From Parapristionchus giblindavisi (taxonomy: Eukaryota; Nematoda; Chromadorea; Rhabditida; Diplogasteridae): 64,000 nucleotides of DNA. The translations under genes were made by a program, and so were the position numbers. The notes under the pieces are model-generated. The model saw only the letters and a program-made list of their open reading frames with translations, made no database searches and had not been told where the DNA came from. This document shows, one piece after another, positions 47,201 to 59,360 of this stretch; the first letter of the stretch is position 1, and each line of letters starts with the position of its first letter. The stretch spans positions 62,001 through 126,000 of the forward strand of contig CALSFV010000041.1 in the NCBI GenBank assembly GCA_943737045.1, read 5' to 3'.

Positions 47201-48661
47201 TGTACGGTCTACACTGATTATGAATGTGTAAGATCAGTAAAAATAAATATGACTTTATTTATAACTTTTTGTTGGTTCGCAAGTTACATATGTATATTGA
47301 AGAAGAAAAACATTGGAAGATTTGTTGTCATTCCTTTCAAAAATCGATAGATCAAACGATATGTAGCATAGGTCCACAATTGAATGATATTTCAGTAAAT
47401 GTACTTATCTCATTTTTGTTTCATATCAATTTTGGTAAAAATCTGATATTTTACCAGTGTTTTTATGAATTTTCAGCAACCTTAATGAAAATTACAGCAT
47501 TTTCTCAGATTATTATTGCTCCGTCATCTCGCAGTTGCTGGTCATCACAGCGTCAAAACAACAAAAATGCATCAACGATATATGCAGGTTCTATTATAAT
47601 TAAATATAGATGGTAATTAACATGGGAAATGGATCAAGAATAACGCACTGTTTGTAAGATGAATGAACAGAGGGCACGGTCTATGGGTGGAAATAGGGGA
47701 GAAATTCCCTCATATCCGTTATTAATTTCAGGTTCTCACATATCAAGCCTTCCTTCCACTGGTCACATTTCTGGGAATGGTGCTATATGTGCTTAGCTTT
47801 CTCGGTCTTGTGCATTCTCCGATCTTAGAAAGTCTTGTACTTGCGGTAAGTGGAACCTTTTACTACATACTTTAGATTAGATTTATCACAATGAAAGGTG
47901 GGAATAAATGGGGATGATAATAGTCGATCCTTTTCGTTTTGTTTACTAATTCTCGGACTCATTCAATATTTTCATAACACGCGCGCTCACAATATTCGCG
48001 GATTATAATTTATATGAATGTTATTTTTCGTTATTGTTGATCGGTTTTATCGGGTCTGAAAGGAACAGCCCAATCCAACGGAATTACGGCAGAATGTGCA
48101 ATTTTATAAACATATCAGCCAACAACGAAAATTAACTATACCATAGTTGTTCTTTTGTATAATCTATGAGAATCTCTCCTGATACACTTAAGTTTGAAGT
48201 TGTGAAATGATTTCTAAAAAAATATCATACTTGGCGAGAGAATGCGAAACATCTCTACGGTATTTACTTATACTTTATTAATAGTAGTTTATGTTTTCTA
48301 TTCATTGTATTTCAGCATCAGTTATGATGTTTTATGTTTTATTGTAATTTACATTTGCAGCTACCCGATATTCAACATGTTCTAATGCCAATGCTAATCA
48401 TAACTCTTCTTCCCGTGTACCGCAGGTTAGCCCTTCTTTATCTTTAGACTTTCATACATAGACACTTTTAAACAACTTTAACTTTAAATTTAAATACAAG
48501 AAACATTTGAGATATATATATCCATTCTTGACGCGTGGTTATATGAGCATATCTGATTAGTAAAATTCTATGTTTACAGATCATTCAAGCGACTCTTCAT
48601 TAGAGAAACGAGCACCGAAAACCTAGCTGTCAGTAAGATAGTTCATTCAGCAATTAATTAA
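44234..48661 (+). CDS. srd-like 7TM chemoreceptor
   Basis: Nine exons join in phase: 44234-44433, 44660-44774, 44821-44937, 45046-45142, 45926-46019, 47509-47587, 47732-47845, 48361-48425 and 48580-48661, giving 320 aa. Membrane segments in order include PAILLNALLLFSIVKYAP, YSILMGAHTLCEMSSAIISL, the YGVCN segment with FCFIWQGLGLCALL, ISIWYRHRIIF at the cytosolic end of segment 3, AITIFSFIFPFPMM, an extracellular loop with KKAHPDYDLEG, FSFIWAIGAACPLYFTMYL, a third loop VKTTKMHQRYMQ, QAFLPLVTFLGMVLYVLS and MPMLIITLLPVYRR. The HPxY loop motif, TKxMHxxxMQ loop and VYR end are typical of nematode srd receptors. Intron 2 is only 46 bp; intron 5 is 1.5 kb and holds a MITE, a tRNA-like relic and a shared repeat. 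Confidence 0.87.
45596..45697. mobile_element. short hairpin element, family CGAGCTAATTT, copy 2
   Basis: CACCGAGCTAATTTGAAACT with CTC-rich text pairs with AAGTTAAATTAGTTCGGGAT; inner arms CCGCTCTGGCAA and TTGCCATAGCGG also pair. Located in intron 4 of the srd-like gene. Related copy at 2909-2987. Confidence 0.8.
46482..46605. mobile_element. MITE family TTAAAGGGA, copy 3 (inverted)
   Basis: Runs from CTTAAAGGGAGG to CAGCCCTTTAAAGG and contains TGGCCTCTTCATTGCGCACA, the reverse of the block in the other copies. In intron 5 of the srd-like gene. Confidence 0.85.
46601..46730 (+). repeat. dispersed repeat shared with window end
   Basis: AAAGGTGGAGTTCCACGAAT with TTCGTGAACAAAATGTGAAG recurs at 63884-64000 as AAAGGTGGTGTCCCACGAAT with TTCGTGAACAACATGTGAAG. 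Both copies end around ATTGATCGG. The second copy runs off the window. Confidence 0.8.
46777..46850 (-). promoter_or_regulatory. tRNA-like relic in intron
   Basis: Read leftward, TAGCGCAGTGGC (A box, one mismatch, 46835-46824 region) precedes GGGTTCGAAACC (46803-46792) by only about 20 bp. The D-arm GCGCAGTGGCAAAAGTGC is tRNA-like, but the anticodon arm is shortened, so this is a tRNA-derived relic or SINE head, not a tRNA. Confidence 0.45.
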
Positions 48662-49229
48662 AGGAAACAATCTCCTTTCGACGGTTTCTTCCGCTTTTCG
48701 TGACTGGCACAAAAAAACTAGGCGAATTGGAAAGAATATTGGATTAGGAGTACAGCAAAGACCCAGTATTTCCTTATTTTTCCTGCCGCATCTCCTTCTA
48801 TAATGTAAAGAAATGCAATTTTTAAGCGTAAAACGTTGAATCCCCTATATTAATATGATATCATACGACATTTACGATCACCAATAACTATGGGCTTTTA
48901 ATTTTAAACACAAGTAATTACTGTTGAATTTTGTTGCGTGAGCGTGATCTTTCATTCTTAAATTTACGAATAATAAAGGATTTAACATATTGTAATTTTT
49001 ATTTTTAATCAAAGTATTAGTATAATAAATATAGAGTGTTTGAGCTTGAACAGAGGGCAAGAGATAAAGGGGGAACATCGTTTGAATGATAATAAATGCA
49101 CTGTAAACTAATTCAGTCAGAGATCAGCATCGCTGGTAGATTATGAATAATAATAGGCAGATGAAAATGTTCCAGACAATATTCTCTGACATTCAGAGAA
49201 CAAATTTATGAAAGAAAAATGTAATATTT

Positions 49230-49620
49230 AATTTATATTATGCTGTGAAGCAACACAGATCACCGTTGCAGCCTTCACGTTGACTAATATCACACAAAAA
49301 TACAACCATGCTATGAGACCTCATTCTCTCACCTTCATATTCATCTTACATATTTACTTTGAAAAGATCTTGAAGCTGTAAAACACGCAAAAAGGTTTGA
49401 GTAGAAGTGTCATAACGATGTGCGAACCGAGCAAACTCCATGTCCGCAGCCTTTACTAACACCTGCATTTATTGCTGCGATATACATATCTGGTTAATGT
49501 TGGAGGTTCGTACCTTTCATATCTCTTGCGTAACAGTAAGTGGCAAATGATATGGGAGAAGTTAGAGTAGCCGTTCATCCCTCCCATATCACAGTGGTAA
49601 ACGATCGGACAAGCGTAAGC
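49230..49620 (-). pseudogene. decayed Ly6-like gene
   Basis: Three blocks on the minus strand line up with exons 2-4 of the intact Ly6-like gene at 50040-50790: about 49615-49560 (AYACPIVYHC-like text), about 49465-49415 (VLVKGCGHGVCSV, matching YVTKGCGYGFCT) and about 49300-49250 (EGCNGDLCCF, matching TGCNGGLCCCKGDLCN). The last block stops before the CCxxxLCN core and I find no signal-peptide exon or GPI tail, so it appears dead. Confidence 0.6.
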
Positions 49621-50039
49621 TCGCAACCTATTGCTGATTTAGTATTATATAATTTTGAAAAACCCTCTGCGGATTTTGGTCAATCATGTTTCTAGTGATA
49701 AATACGCCGAATATGCGGGAGAAAAAAATAGTGTGTGGTGTCTAAAATATCTTGTGTAATATATTTTGCAGATACAACAATTTCAATTCATTTATTTTAC
49801 TATAAATCATACATAAGTGATTGTGCTCATCTCCATATTCGAGATATACAAACAGGGGAAAATTCAAATTGAAGAAAAAGCCGTTCTATTTCATGAGAAT
49901 ATTGATTTTTTAGAGAACGCACAATAGATGAGTATTCGAAAATGTTTATTCTCATTAATCTGAAACAACAACGCAAAATCAAGTCAAACGCAAAATACAT
50001 GTTGAAATTTCATATCTGCTTCTATACAAGATTAAATCA

Positions 50040-50790
50040 TTAGTATCTGAAGAAAGCAACGACAGCAACGGCAATTGAGGTCATCAACAACGATGACGTC
50101 ATCTGAGCACCGTTACACAAATCTCCCTTACAGCAGCACAGACCTCCGTTACATCCAGTTTGCTGAAAAGTGGTCCGCTTAACTCGCTCTAGATTCATCA
50201 TCATATACGTAACAAGGTCAATAACTACAGTACCGTGCAGAATCCGTATCCGCAGCCTTTAGTGACATAGTCGCCTGACGTTTGCTAAAAAAATAATAAA
50301 TGTTCTGATAATTATCACAATGAATTGGGAAAATGGATATCCTTATTCATGGTGTAAGCGATTCGTTTTATTCTACAGAGGCAGACAATGAGCTCAGTTC
50401 AATGAAGAGAAGTAACATTATCTAATGATGAAAACAAACAAATCTGATAACTTTAAAAAAAATATTTATCACCTTGTAGCAAAAATCGCTCGTATAACAG
50501 GGCAAGGATGCGTAGCCTTCGAATACTCCATTGATGCTACCTGGATGAACACACTATAGCGAATAAATATTATCAATTCTTCATAGTATAATACTGTATG
50601 TTCCCAGTTTTTTACACGTATCTATTTAAGGTAGGAAAAAATGGGATTTTCTATGTTTTTTATTCTTCGCAACTTTCAAGCAGATCATAATGAGAAGAGA
50701 CAGATATATCTGATGACCTCCGGTGTAACACTGAAGAACAGCTGCAGTAGAAGCGACAGTGACACACATGAAGACGATGAGTTTGTACAT
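50040..50790 (-). CDS. Ly6/uPAR-like GPI-anchored small protein
   Basis: Four exons join in phase: 50790-50718, 50540-50473, 50284-50234 and 50162-50040, giving 104 aa. The signal peptide MYKLIVFMCVTVASTAAVLQ ends just before the first cysteine (LQCYTGG). The cysteine order CYT, PCYTSDFCYK, GCGYGFC, GCN, LCCCKGDLCN follows the three-finger (Ly6/uPAR) pattern, closing with the CCxxxLCN core. After it, GAQMTSS and a hydrophobic end (LLMTSIAVAVVAFFRY) fit a GPI-attachment signal, so it should sit on the outer cell surface. Family members modulate receptors or ion channels; the partner here is unknown. The exon-2 acceptor CATCCAG was preferred over CTATAG because it keeps phase and the Ly6 spacing. 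A decayed relative lies just downstream. Confidence 0.82.
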
Positions 50791-50920
50791 ACTGCAGTTG
50801 AAATAAATGCCAATTAAAGAAGGGGACCCACGAGATTTGGAGTGCACTATTGACAAGAAGTACATGGGGCATAGGAAGTGGCATTATGTTCTCTATTAGA
50901 TATGAGCGAATGGGCGGATA

Positions 50921-50993
50921 GAGCGTGTAGCTCAGTGGTTAGTGGTTAGCGCTAGCAACCGCGCTACGTGGGTTCGATTCTCGTTTGCAATTT
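50921..50993 (+). promoter_or_regulatory. tRNA-like sequence
   Basis: TAGCTCAGTGGT (50928-50939, one mismatch to the A box) and GGTTCGATTCT (50971-50981, one mismatch to the B box) are 31 bp apart. GTGGTTA is duplicated in the D-loop region and the acceptor strands GAGCGTG and TTTGCAA do not pair well. I judge it a tRNA pseudogene or tRNA-derived repeat rather than a working tRNA. Confidence 0.45.
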
Positions 50994-50999
50994 TCTTTA

Positions 51000-53133
51000 T
51001 ATGCATCCTTCAAATTCAAAAAAAACTCTCGCCTTTCTCTGGGCGATCAATAAACTTTATGCGAATCAAGAATGGGAGTTCAAAACGAACAAACAAGCCA
51101 TCGAGTTTGTAACGGCATGCTAAATTTGATAATTATTTATCTTTGAACAGATATATAAGTCAGAATTCAGATGTTGGATTAGTTAAAATAAGGGGCTTAA
51201 TCAGATAATATTTATCATGTATTAATTCGGTTTCAAAATTGTTCTATTCGTAAATACATTCAAATAAATATTTGAGAAAATTAGAGAATGGAAAATTGAG
51301 CTCATAATCTGAAGGGTAGTCAGTGTGACGAAATAAGATATGAATGTGCGACATGAAATAATCATTGGATTTATTCAAATTAAAGCAAAATGGACCACTT
51401 TATATGTGGATCTGATAGTTTCACTGAGCAACATCGATGACAGACTGATAAGAAATTGTTCGATTTGTCATCATCTTTCTCTAATCACTACATAAACTTG
51501 AGTCATGGGCGTATTATTCTTGCTTGATGGTCGTCCTTATCACTGTAAACTTATTTGTGCACCTTGGAACGTGAACCAACAAGAAAATGTGCTATGCTTT
51601 CCGGAAGTGATGAATTTTATGAAACTACAGGTAGTGTTGCAATCATAATGAATCAATCAAATAATCGTGCCAACATTTGCACCATACTCCTTAGTATTTT
51701 CCGTATAAAATGTACGTATGTCGTAATTTTTTTTGTATTTTTCTATGTAAAAGCATTTTCCCATTATTTATTTATTACTGTGAAAATGTTATTTTTTTCG
51801 ATAAATCAAGAAATCAAAAAATCGAAAAACGGAAAATGCACATCCCTGCTATGCACGATATATTCATTATTCTACCGATCAATACAAAATCACCATAAAA
51901 TAAATAGTGTAGGATTAGTAAAATAGCTTATCTTTCTGTCTTGAAAGTTCTTTCACATAAATATTCGCGGGGCCTTTAACCACCTTCAACCTTTTCGTAA
52001 CCGATTTCTAAAAAAAGTATTGCAATTAAGAGCGTCATTTGTTTTTATATTTATAATTGTACCAATATACATATAATACCTTCTCGATTGTTATATGTCA
52101 CAGACTGTTGAGTGGGTGCAGCGGTGGAAGCTTGTATAATGCATTGAAGTATAATTGGCATAGAATGTGAAATACCCACAAAAACATTCAACAATTATTT
52201 TGGTTCTCTTCTTTGCCTTCTCGATCATTTGGATTTGTAATAAATTCAATAAAATACTAGTACAATAACTCACATGATGCTTTATTACTCGAAGGTACAT
52301 GCGCTGGACATGCAGATAAAATTATTTTACAAGCAAAAATATTTGTTTCCTTATCGATATCATTATCACTATTAGAACAATCATAAATGATCTCGAACAG
52401 ATACTATGTTTAAAAGTGGGAATGATAGCAAAATGTAGGATAAGACGAAAGAATTAGTCTGATCTTCATTCATTCTCTCGACTGCTGAATACTAATGTGG
52501 TCACTTTATCAAAAAAAATGTTAAAAAGTAAGCGTGAAGCTGTAAATTTTATCCGAGTGTTTTTGCCTAATAATTCACCTTGAACTCAAGATACCAAACG
52601 GACTCCTCACTGTGCCAATGTAGCCGATAGTGATGATGCTGCTACGCGTGATATCTCGACAAGTCTCCAAATGCCTTGATTACGTCTTTACAAACAAAAT
52701 TTATCTCAAGAAAAATAGGTAATTTTTTTAGTTTCTAAGTTTCTTGTTTTTCTAGCAATTTTCAAATCAACAATTATTTGACTTCTGCAAGGTGTATCGT
52801 TTATACCCTAGTTCCAAAGAAATAAATCGTAGTTGACCTCTTGTGAACCCTTTGCTGTTGTCTGTCTAGTTCATCACTCGTCGGCGGAACTGTTTTTGTG
52901 CTGATTACCCATCGTTATCTCGCCCACCCGGCACTTGGTAAATTTGTTGTTCTCCTGTTATACTATCTACCATCCCTATTTGTAGTATTGTATTTCCCCC
53001 CTTTAAGTTCCTTATCACATTGGTGATGCAAAAATGAGTCACTCAAAAGAACAAAAGAATGAATAAACGGAATAGATAAGACCTCTTGACAGATGCTTTT
53101 CTGACCGATAGTCATTATTGGCTATTTGTGACT
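51000..53133. other. gene-free stretch
   Basis: No exon with domain or phase support on either strand. Frames at 51555-51926 and 52091-52300 look AT-biased and random. The last few hundred bases precede the first gene of the Ly6-like cluster. Confidence 0.45.
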
Positions 53134-53838
53134 ATGATGCACAGTGCTTTTGTCTTCTACTGTATACTATTCTTCCCGTGTGTGTATGGGTTGACATGTA
53201 TTCAGAGCGAAGGACTATATGAGGAACGCACCAGTGTTCAATGTGATACATATTGCTTCACTGTAAGTTCCTCATTTTAAATAGTTTTTTAAACGCTTTT
53301 TACTGATTCCTTGAAATAGTAAAATTTTCTACAATTCCATTGATTGGATTCTCGAAATATTAAGCAAGTCTGTAACATCAAACGGAGATCGACCTTATTG
53401 AAAATTGATTATTTTAAGGACCTCGTGGTTTCCGATGAAAGATTCGAAGTACTCAAAAGAGGTTGTGCTCGTCAATACACTTTCAGCGAGAAGATGACCG
53501 TTCTGGCCAAATTCTATCTGTGGATTTTATCCGAGTGCGAGCATGGAGTAAGTTATTCACATTAAATAATATATGTAGAACTATACTTATGTACATACGT
53601 GAGAACACATGCGAACTGTTTCATAGGAAAAGATTCGTAGTAATCGTTATAACATCTAAAAAAGTAGAGGTACCATCTTCTTTCTCAGTGATTAAGGAAA
53701 TAAGAAAAGTAATTATCAAAATGCTTATGACTTCAGACTGGAAGTATCTTCGTCGAGGGGGATTCAGGAGTGTTCGAGCGTATATGTTGTAATGAGAATC
53801 AATGTAATAGAGTTCAACACGATAATATGATCTCATGA
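53134..53838 (+). CDS. Ly6-like secreted protein, cluster member A
   Basis: Three exons: 53134-53262, 53419-53547 and 53737-53838, giving 119 aa. The signal peptide is MMHSAFVFYCILFFPCVYG, followed by LTCIQSEG and CDTYCFT. The central exon, exactly 129 bp as in members B and C, has one conserved cysteine in LKRGCARQYTF and another near SECEHG. The last exon carries the closing core ICCNENQCN (CCxxxxCN) and ends soon after, without a hydrophobic tail, so this member is likely secreted. An earlier in-frame ATG at 53086 would add 16 polar residues before the signal; the later start was chosen. Closest relatives are the two genes downstream. Confidence 0.78.
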
Positions 53839-54480
53839 CTTAATATTTATCATGCTTATTCTGCTAGTTTAACTAGCTTTTTGTACAAATTCAGACGTGT
53901 AACAAATGTTCAACACATTATACAATCGATAAATCTTTCTATTTTGTGACCGATACAAATTTATGCAAATTATAATCAATATGATATGAAGGGCAAGTAC
54001 GAAGAAAACAATTATGCATGATAAATGGGGATGTGTGCATATTTTGCCACAAATGTTGAGTAAAATATAAAGAGGGGAAAAATCATATTGAGGCAAATGA
54101 TTTAATCGATGCACTTTCAGAAAGATACTCAATATAATTCAATGTAATATCTGCGAAACTAGAAAATAGTGTGCAAGGTCTGTTATTTCTGTTAGGCTTT
54201 CTTAAGACATGATCGAATCTGTTGATTTGTGGATTTGAACGTGATTCGAATTCTAAGTATACTAGAAATCCAGAAAAGAAAAACCAACCATTTGGATTTG
54301 TTACATATCGTTATTTTAGAGTACATCAAAATATTAGAATTTCATAGCAACAAACCTTTTTTTCTAAACAACATCAAAAATCTTATCACCACTAAAAAAC
54401 GAAGCTCCGTTATAGTAAAGGAGTGGACAGATAACGGGACAATGGTCATTATCAATGATAATTAACGTGGACAATACGGA

Positions 54481-55192
54481 ATGAAGCTGTCGATGTCTTG
54501 TCGTGTATTAATTATCGTAGTCTCATGGATCACTATATCTACGTCTCTACAATGTTATGAACAAACGAAGAACGGCCCAATCAATCGAATTCAATGTCAT
54601 ACATTTTGTTTCACGGTAATTATTATACTTTCATATTAGATAAAGCATAATGACCTGAAACGTTGGTTTTTAAACCTACAGTATCGCAGTTCTAATGAAT
54701 TTTGATCATGATGTTAGTTTTTTAGCATTTGATTATCAATGATACGCACGTAAACGTTAAAGAACGAGGATGCTCCCATGATTATTCGATGATGATCAAG
54801 TTGAAAGTGTATGGGAAATTGAATCTTTGGATGGAGAAACCGATTTGTTCCGAGGTATGGAACATTTGGTCGATAAATCGAATGAAATTATAGTGATTGA
54901 TAGCTCGCTACGTACTAAAAATACTACTGATGACATCTAATTTATTTTTAAAAACAGAGCTAATACTATATTCCTTTTTCTCCACGTGAACCAAATTCGC
55001 GTTCTCCCTTTAGTGATTTTAATTGGCCAAGATTTCTAAATTATGCAGCAATTTTTTAAACTTTTATTGATATTTTCTAAGGTTGGTTCGATCAGCATGC
55101 ATAATGGAGACAAAGAACTAATCGAACGTAAATGTTGTTTCGATGATTTATGCAATTCTTTACCTGATGGAAGAGGTTATTTACTACGATGA
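54481..55192 (+). CDS. Ly6-like secreted protein, cluster member B
   Basis: Three exons: 54481-54615, 54726-54854 and 55082-55192, giving 124 aa. The signal peptide (VLIIVVSWITISTS) leads into LQCYEQTKNGPINRIQCHTF and CFT. The central 129-bp exon has ERGCSHDYSM and KPICSE. The final exon has VGSISMHNGDKELIERKCCF, then DDLCN, the classic CCxxDLCN ending. It stops at GRGYLLR with no membrane segment, so it is probably secreted. Same phase-0 intron positions as members A and C, and the same orientation, 0.6 kb after A and 1.0 kb before C. Confidence 0.82.
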
Positions 55193-56235
55193 GTTTGTTT
55201 AAACGTAAATGCGAATTTGACTCTACGATCTGGCCTCACGATTTTGATCTCAACGCATTTATCTGCGAGAATGTGCTGCCATAGCTCAGAACTTTGATTT
55301 TGTACATAACGCCATTTCTTTTTTTTCACGGGTTAATCTAAACTAATGTACACACAATTGCTTTTCTTTTATTGCTAGAAGTAGTGTTGTTCATCATTAA
55401 CTTATGCAGAAGTGTCTTACATCAATTTCGATCGAATAAAAACATTTGTCATTAGTTTATTATGATTCATCTCGTAATCATTCAGTTGATATTATCGATA
55501 AATGATTCATGATACATCCTGTGTACGTGCGAAATACATATCAAAATAGAATGTTCAAAAACATTGTTGCAGAGAATGCAGTGTTCCCACTGTTAATTTT
55601 ATCAGACAATACTCACCATTGGGCAGAGTGCGGCAAATGTTGGAGAAAGAACATGAAGAAGCAAGGTTCCAAACATTTCAAGAACCCGTCTTATCATCGG
55701 TGTAAGTTGAAAAATCCTACAAAATGAAAGTTATTATGTTAATAATTGAGATAAAAGAAATATATAAATGAAAAGATGAAAGAGATCGAATATTACCTAT
55801 TTGCACCCACAAGAAACAAGCATATCACTGATTAAGCTTTAAATACTTACAAATAGCCGCAGTTCAATATTCGTGAACTAAGTCAACATGAAAATGCGTT
55901 CTTTACAAAAGAATTCTACATTTGTCCTATATTTTTATAATAGTATCGATTCGGAAACCAGTAATGATTAGACAATAATGATAAAACCATTTCAACATCG
56001 AAAGACACGAAATCGTCACTAACCAATTTTTTTTAAATGTCCATCAGTTTGTGGATTTTTGATAATTATTAAGCTTATTTAGCTACAGTAGATCTGGTGA
56101 TAGCATAATTCTTTATCTCTCTTGTTCTTTAGCAAACAACTGCTATCATTATTGGACAGGAGATTGGTCTTATCACAATCGCACTTCCTACGCACACTCC
56201 TCATAGTCATACACACGTCCGATCATCCTCGAGGA
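55193..56235. other. intergenic stretch within the Ly6-like cluster
   Basis: An open frame at 55509-55727 contains WAECGKCWRKNMKK and some basic text but no partner exon or domain. Otherwise AT-rich. Confidence 0.4.
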
Positions 56236-57133
56236 ATGACTGTGTACGCCTGCTTATCCCTTGCCACTATTCTCATTATTCTTGTATCACCGACGACTTC
56301 TTTCAAATGTGTCGTAAGCACAGAAAAGAACATGAAGACTACGCTCGTAGAATGCGAGACCTTCTGTTTCACGGTATCTCTCAAAATTCTTATCAAAGTT
56401 CTGGGGAAAAAACACTATGCCTTTATCATGTATACAGATTATGTTATGCATATAAAATAAATTAAATGTAAAATGTTGTTATATGTGTCGTTTGTGAGTT
56501 GATGCAACTATAAATGAAATGATTAGAATGTTGATTTGTAATTTTCAGGATTTTCGCGTGTTCGAACATTCTGTTTCTACACTTAGAAGAGGATGTTCTC
56601 ACAAATTGAAAGTATACGAGAAAGTGTTGCATATGATCAAATATAATGATGAAGCCGAGGATGAACAATGCAATCAGGTATATCAAATATGCAAGTAATA
56701 TCTCCAATAATCCGCAAAACATTCTTATAATATGCATATACCTTCTCAAAACCAACGAATATTTTGTTTGCGCTGTTTACAAGTATAATAATAGCATAAT
56801 GATCAACCAAACACATTATCATCTAAAAGTTTATATGTAGATAGACACATCATTCTCAATATCATTACGAACCTTATAGCCGTTATATGAAATCACCTTT
56901 ACTATAGCCTTTATTCTATTATCAACTGAAAAATAAAAGAATATCTGTGTTTTCAGATCGGTATTATTGATATGGGATCATTTAATAAAACTGTACGAAT
57001 TGAACGAATCTGTTGTGCAATCACAATGTGCAATGCGAAACGATCAGAGATTAACACAGATGGAATCACACATTGGCTCTTATCTCCCCTTATCTTGATA
57101 ATAATGACAGTTTTAGCCCTAGGAATTGTGTGA
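56236..57133 (+). CDS. Ly6-like protein with hydrophobic tail, cluster member C
   Basis: Three exons: 56236-56373, 56549-56677 and 56957-57133, giving 147 aa. The signal peptide is ACLSLATILIILVSPTTS, then FKCVVSTEKN and CETFCFT. The 129-bp central exon has LRRGCSHKLKVYEKV and EQCNQ. The last exon has IGIIDMGSFNKTVRIERICC, then AITMCN, and unlike A and B continues into a hydrophobic end (WLLSPLILIIMTVLALGIV), which fits a GPI signal or a single membrane anchor. An N-glycosylation site NKT lies before the CC core. The cluster therefore seems to produce both secreted and surface-bound forms. Confidence 0.83.
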
Positions 57134-58879
57134 CAATCCATGACGGTTATTTTTGTTCTATACAGTCATCACTTTACGATCTCTCATTCTCTATTTGTAT
57201 CATAGTACTCGTTACGTTCGGTAAAACTATCTTTAATTTTGATGACTTATAATTAAATTGAATTCATCGTTGGATCAATAAAGACATAGTGTACATTAAT
57301 GACAATTCATTGTTTTAACCTGAAATTATTTATGTTACACATGATGTGGATATTGATAAGAGACTCTGCTCTCGTGATTACTATTGCTAATTTGAACTTC
57401 CGGTTGATTATAATTGGCCTCAATAATGCGAGACAGTGACATAGTATAGAAATAGGTTAGCAAATCAACTAACTATAAGTTTAAGAGCTTTGTATGTATA
57501 ATTGGATTGTGCATACATTCTCTGACAAAAACGATTCATTATTATTATGCTCTATAAAATGGTGAGGCACGTCTGTTTGTCTGTGTGTCTGTTTTTGCGT
57601 CTGTCAGTCACGCTTTTCATCTTTTTTCCTATAACACGATTTCCCACAACAGACTACAGACTACAACAAAAAAAGTCAACACACACCGTAAGTTATTTAG
57701 CGAACTTTGCCAGACAAAAGTGTCACATGCTTTAAAAATCAGAAAAATAGAAAAATATTTTATTTATTCTAATGGCTGTATCGATGAAACTTGAGATGTG
57801 TGTCCAAAGTGATACCACAATCACAGGACGATATGCGACGCCACGTTAACAGATAAACAGTTTGACAAGGTTCACTGATACAGAACAATATTAATAAACT
57901 GAAATATGACTAAATTAATTTTCTATTATTGATAAACTGCTATCTGTATATGATAAATTAGCCTTAAAAAATTAGACCCTTGTAATGTTTTTAATACTTC
58001 TACTTGTCTCCTCGGAATTGGTCACCCATTTTATCTATTCTGTAGCGCAGTATCCGGTATATTTGACGTACCTCGCACCACGGTGTGGGATCTCTATTTA
58101 TGTCAAGGAGTGAATAGCAAAATCGATGGTGCGCGCCGTCTTCCCACACGATGCACGATGCACACGACACGATGGATGTCGAGTAAAAAATATCAGAAGT
58201 GGTAAATGTCAGACTGCCTGCGTGTTAGAATTATATAGCCGAACTTTCCACAAAAAAGAAAGGGCTTGTGATTACTAAACTTACCATTGCTATCTTTCTG
58301 CCTTCACTGTCCATTCATGAAAATATTGGCGGGACAGAATTAGATGGTCTGCAGTGTGATCATCGTGGAAAGTCACGTATGAGGGAATAATATCTTTATT
58401 TTAAAAATATGAATAAAAAAAACAATTTCCAATACAAACGCTTATCCTGAATAGAACTCGCTGTGTCTAAGTTATAGTCAATCAAATTTAAACAAAATGG
58501 AGATCGCAGAAAAAATATAATATAATTGGACATAAACGTGCAACATAGAGAACATTCGGCACTCGATGACAGAACGTTTGATATGTTGTCAGTCTGTTTT
58601 TTTTTCAATTCGGTTTTTCTTTTCATTAACAATACGGTTTGAACAGAAATAAGAGAAACGTGAGAATTTACAAGGGTTCTTATCAAGAATATAATTGGGT
58701 CTACGGAAAATCCTAGAAGGAGATGATAAAAGAAAGGAGGAATATCCGATACTAATACTCCATGTACTTCTTTATAAAGGAAGCTCAACTCAATATGAGT
58801 ATGTCTTTGATCAAGAATATCAAGGTTCACGTGAGGTAAAAAAAATAATATTCAAATAAGAGATAGAAATCGCATATTA
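57134..58879. other. gene-free stretch
   Basis: Contains a GTCTGT-rich low-complexity patch (57568-57610) and GC-richer text near 58060-58160 (GATGCACGATGCACACGACA). A 144-codon minus frame at 58396-58830 lacks domain or splice support and is AT-biased; I do not call it. Confidence 0.4.
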
Positions 58880-59360
58880 CTACATAACACGAGGCAATCT
58901 AGTTGTAGTGAGAACCATGTTGCTCGAGGACTTCATCACCATGGAATTTACTTTGTACAAAGCAGGCCAAGGAGAATGAAACGTACTGCCGTTACTGTAG
59001 ATGGGATTGGGTAGATTCACTCGACGACAAGGATCACCAATATTGGGCATGAGGGAGTAACCACCGAAGATACCTCCAAGACGTGATTGAAATCTATCGA
59101 AGATGTTTCGTCTTGACCGATTGTTATCGATAGACCGCTTTTGATCTGAAAAAATAATCGTTCTTGAAATCGAACATTGGAAAAAAAAGATATCGCGGAC
59201 AGTTGTCGCTGCCTTCTTCGCATTCCACTGGTTGAGACACGTAGAATCGAAGTTGCTCGGTGGGAAGAGAGTAACTGCAAATAAAACCAGCTCTATTCCA
59301 TCCGTCTACTGAACCACTTCTTACAATATGATTTTGTGCAGACTCCAATCTTTTTAAGCA
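58880..59360 (-). CDS. unknown secreted-type protein, partial, GIFG-LMP motif
   Basis: At least two exons: about 59360-59191 and 59145-58880. The first reads ECLKRLESAQNHIVRSGSVD, then GWNRAGFICSYSLPTEQLRF and PVECEEGSDN; a short intron (GTCCGC to TTTTTCAG) follows, then QKRSIDNNRSRRNIFDRF, LGGIFGGYSLMPNIGDPC and a Ser/Thr-rich end. I could not find a start exon with confidence, so the 5' end is open. The GGIFGxxSLMPxxGxxC stretch resembles DGIFGRRALMPVGKSSC in the neighbouring minus-strand gene, suggesting tandem paralogs. Basic sites (KR, RR) could be processing sites of a propeptide; this is speculative. Confidence 0.45.

Noticed and set aside
50921..50993. Functional tRNA gene
   Set aside because: A and B boxes are near-consensus but the acceptor stem does not pair and the D region carries an internal duplication.
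53548..54230. Ly6-like member A seeming to lack its third exon
   Set aside because: A closer look found the exon at 53737-53838 (ICCNENQCN) in the correct phase.
58396..58830. 144-codon minus frame
   Set aside because: AT-biased, no domain, no signal or splice partner; probably chance.
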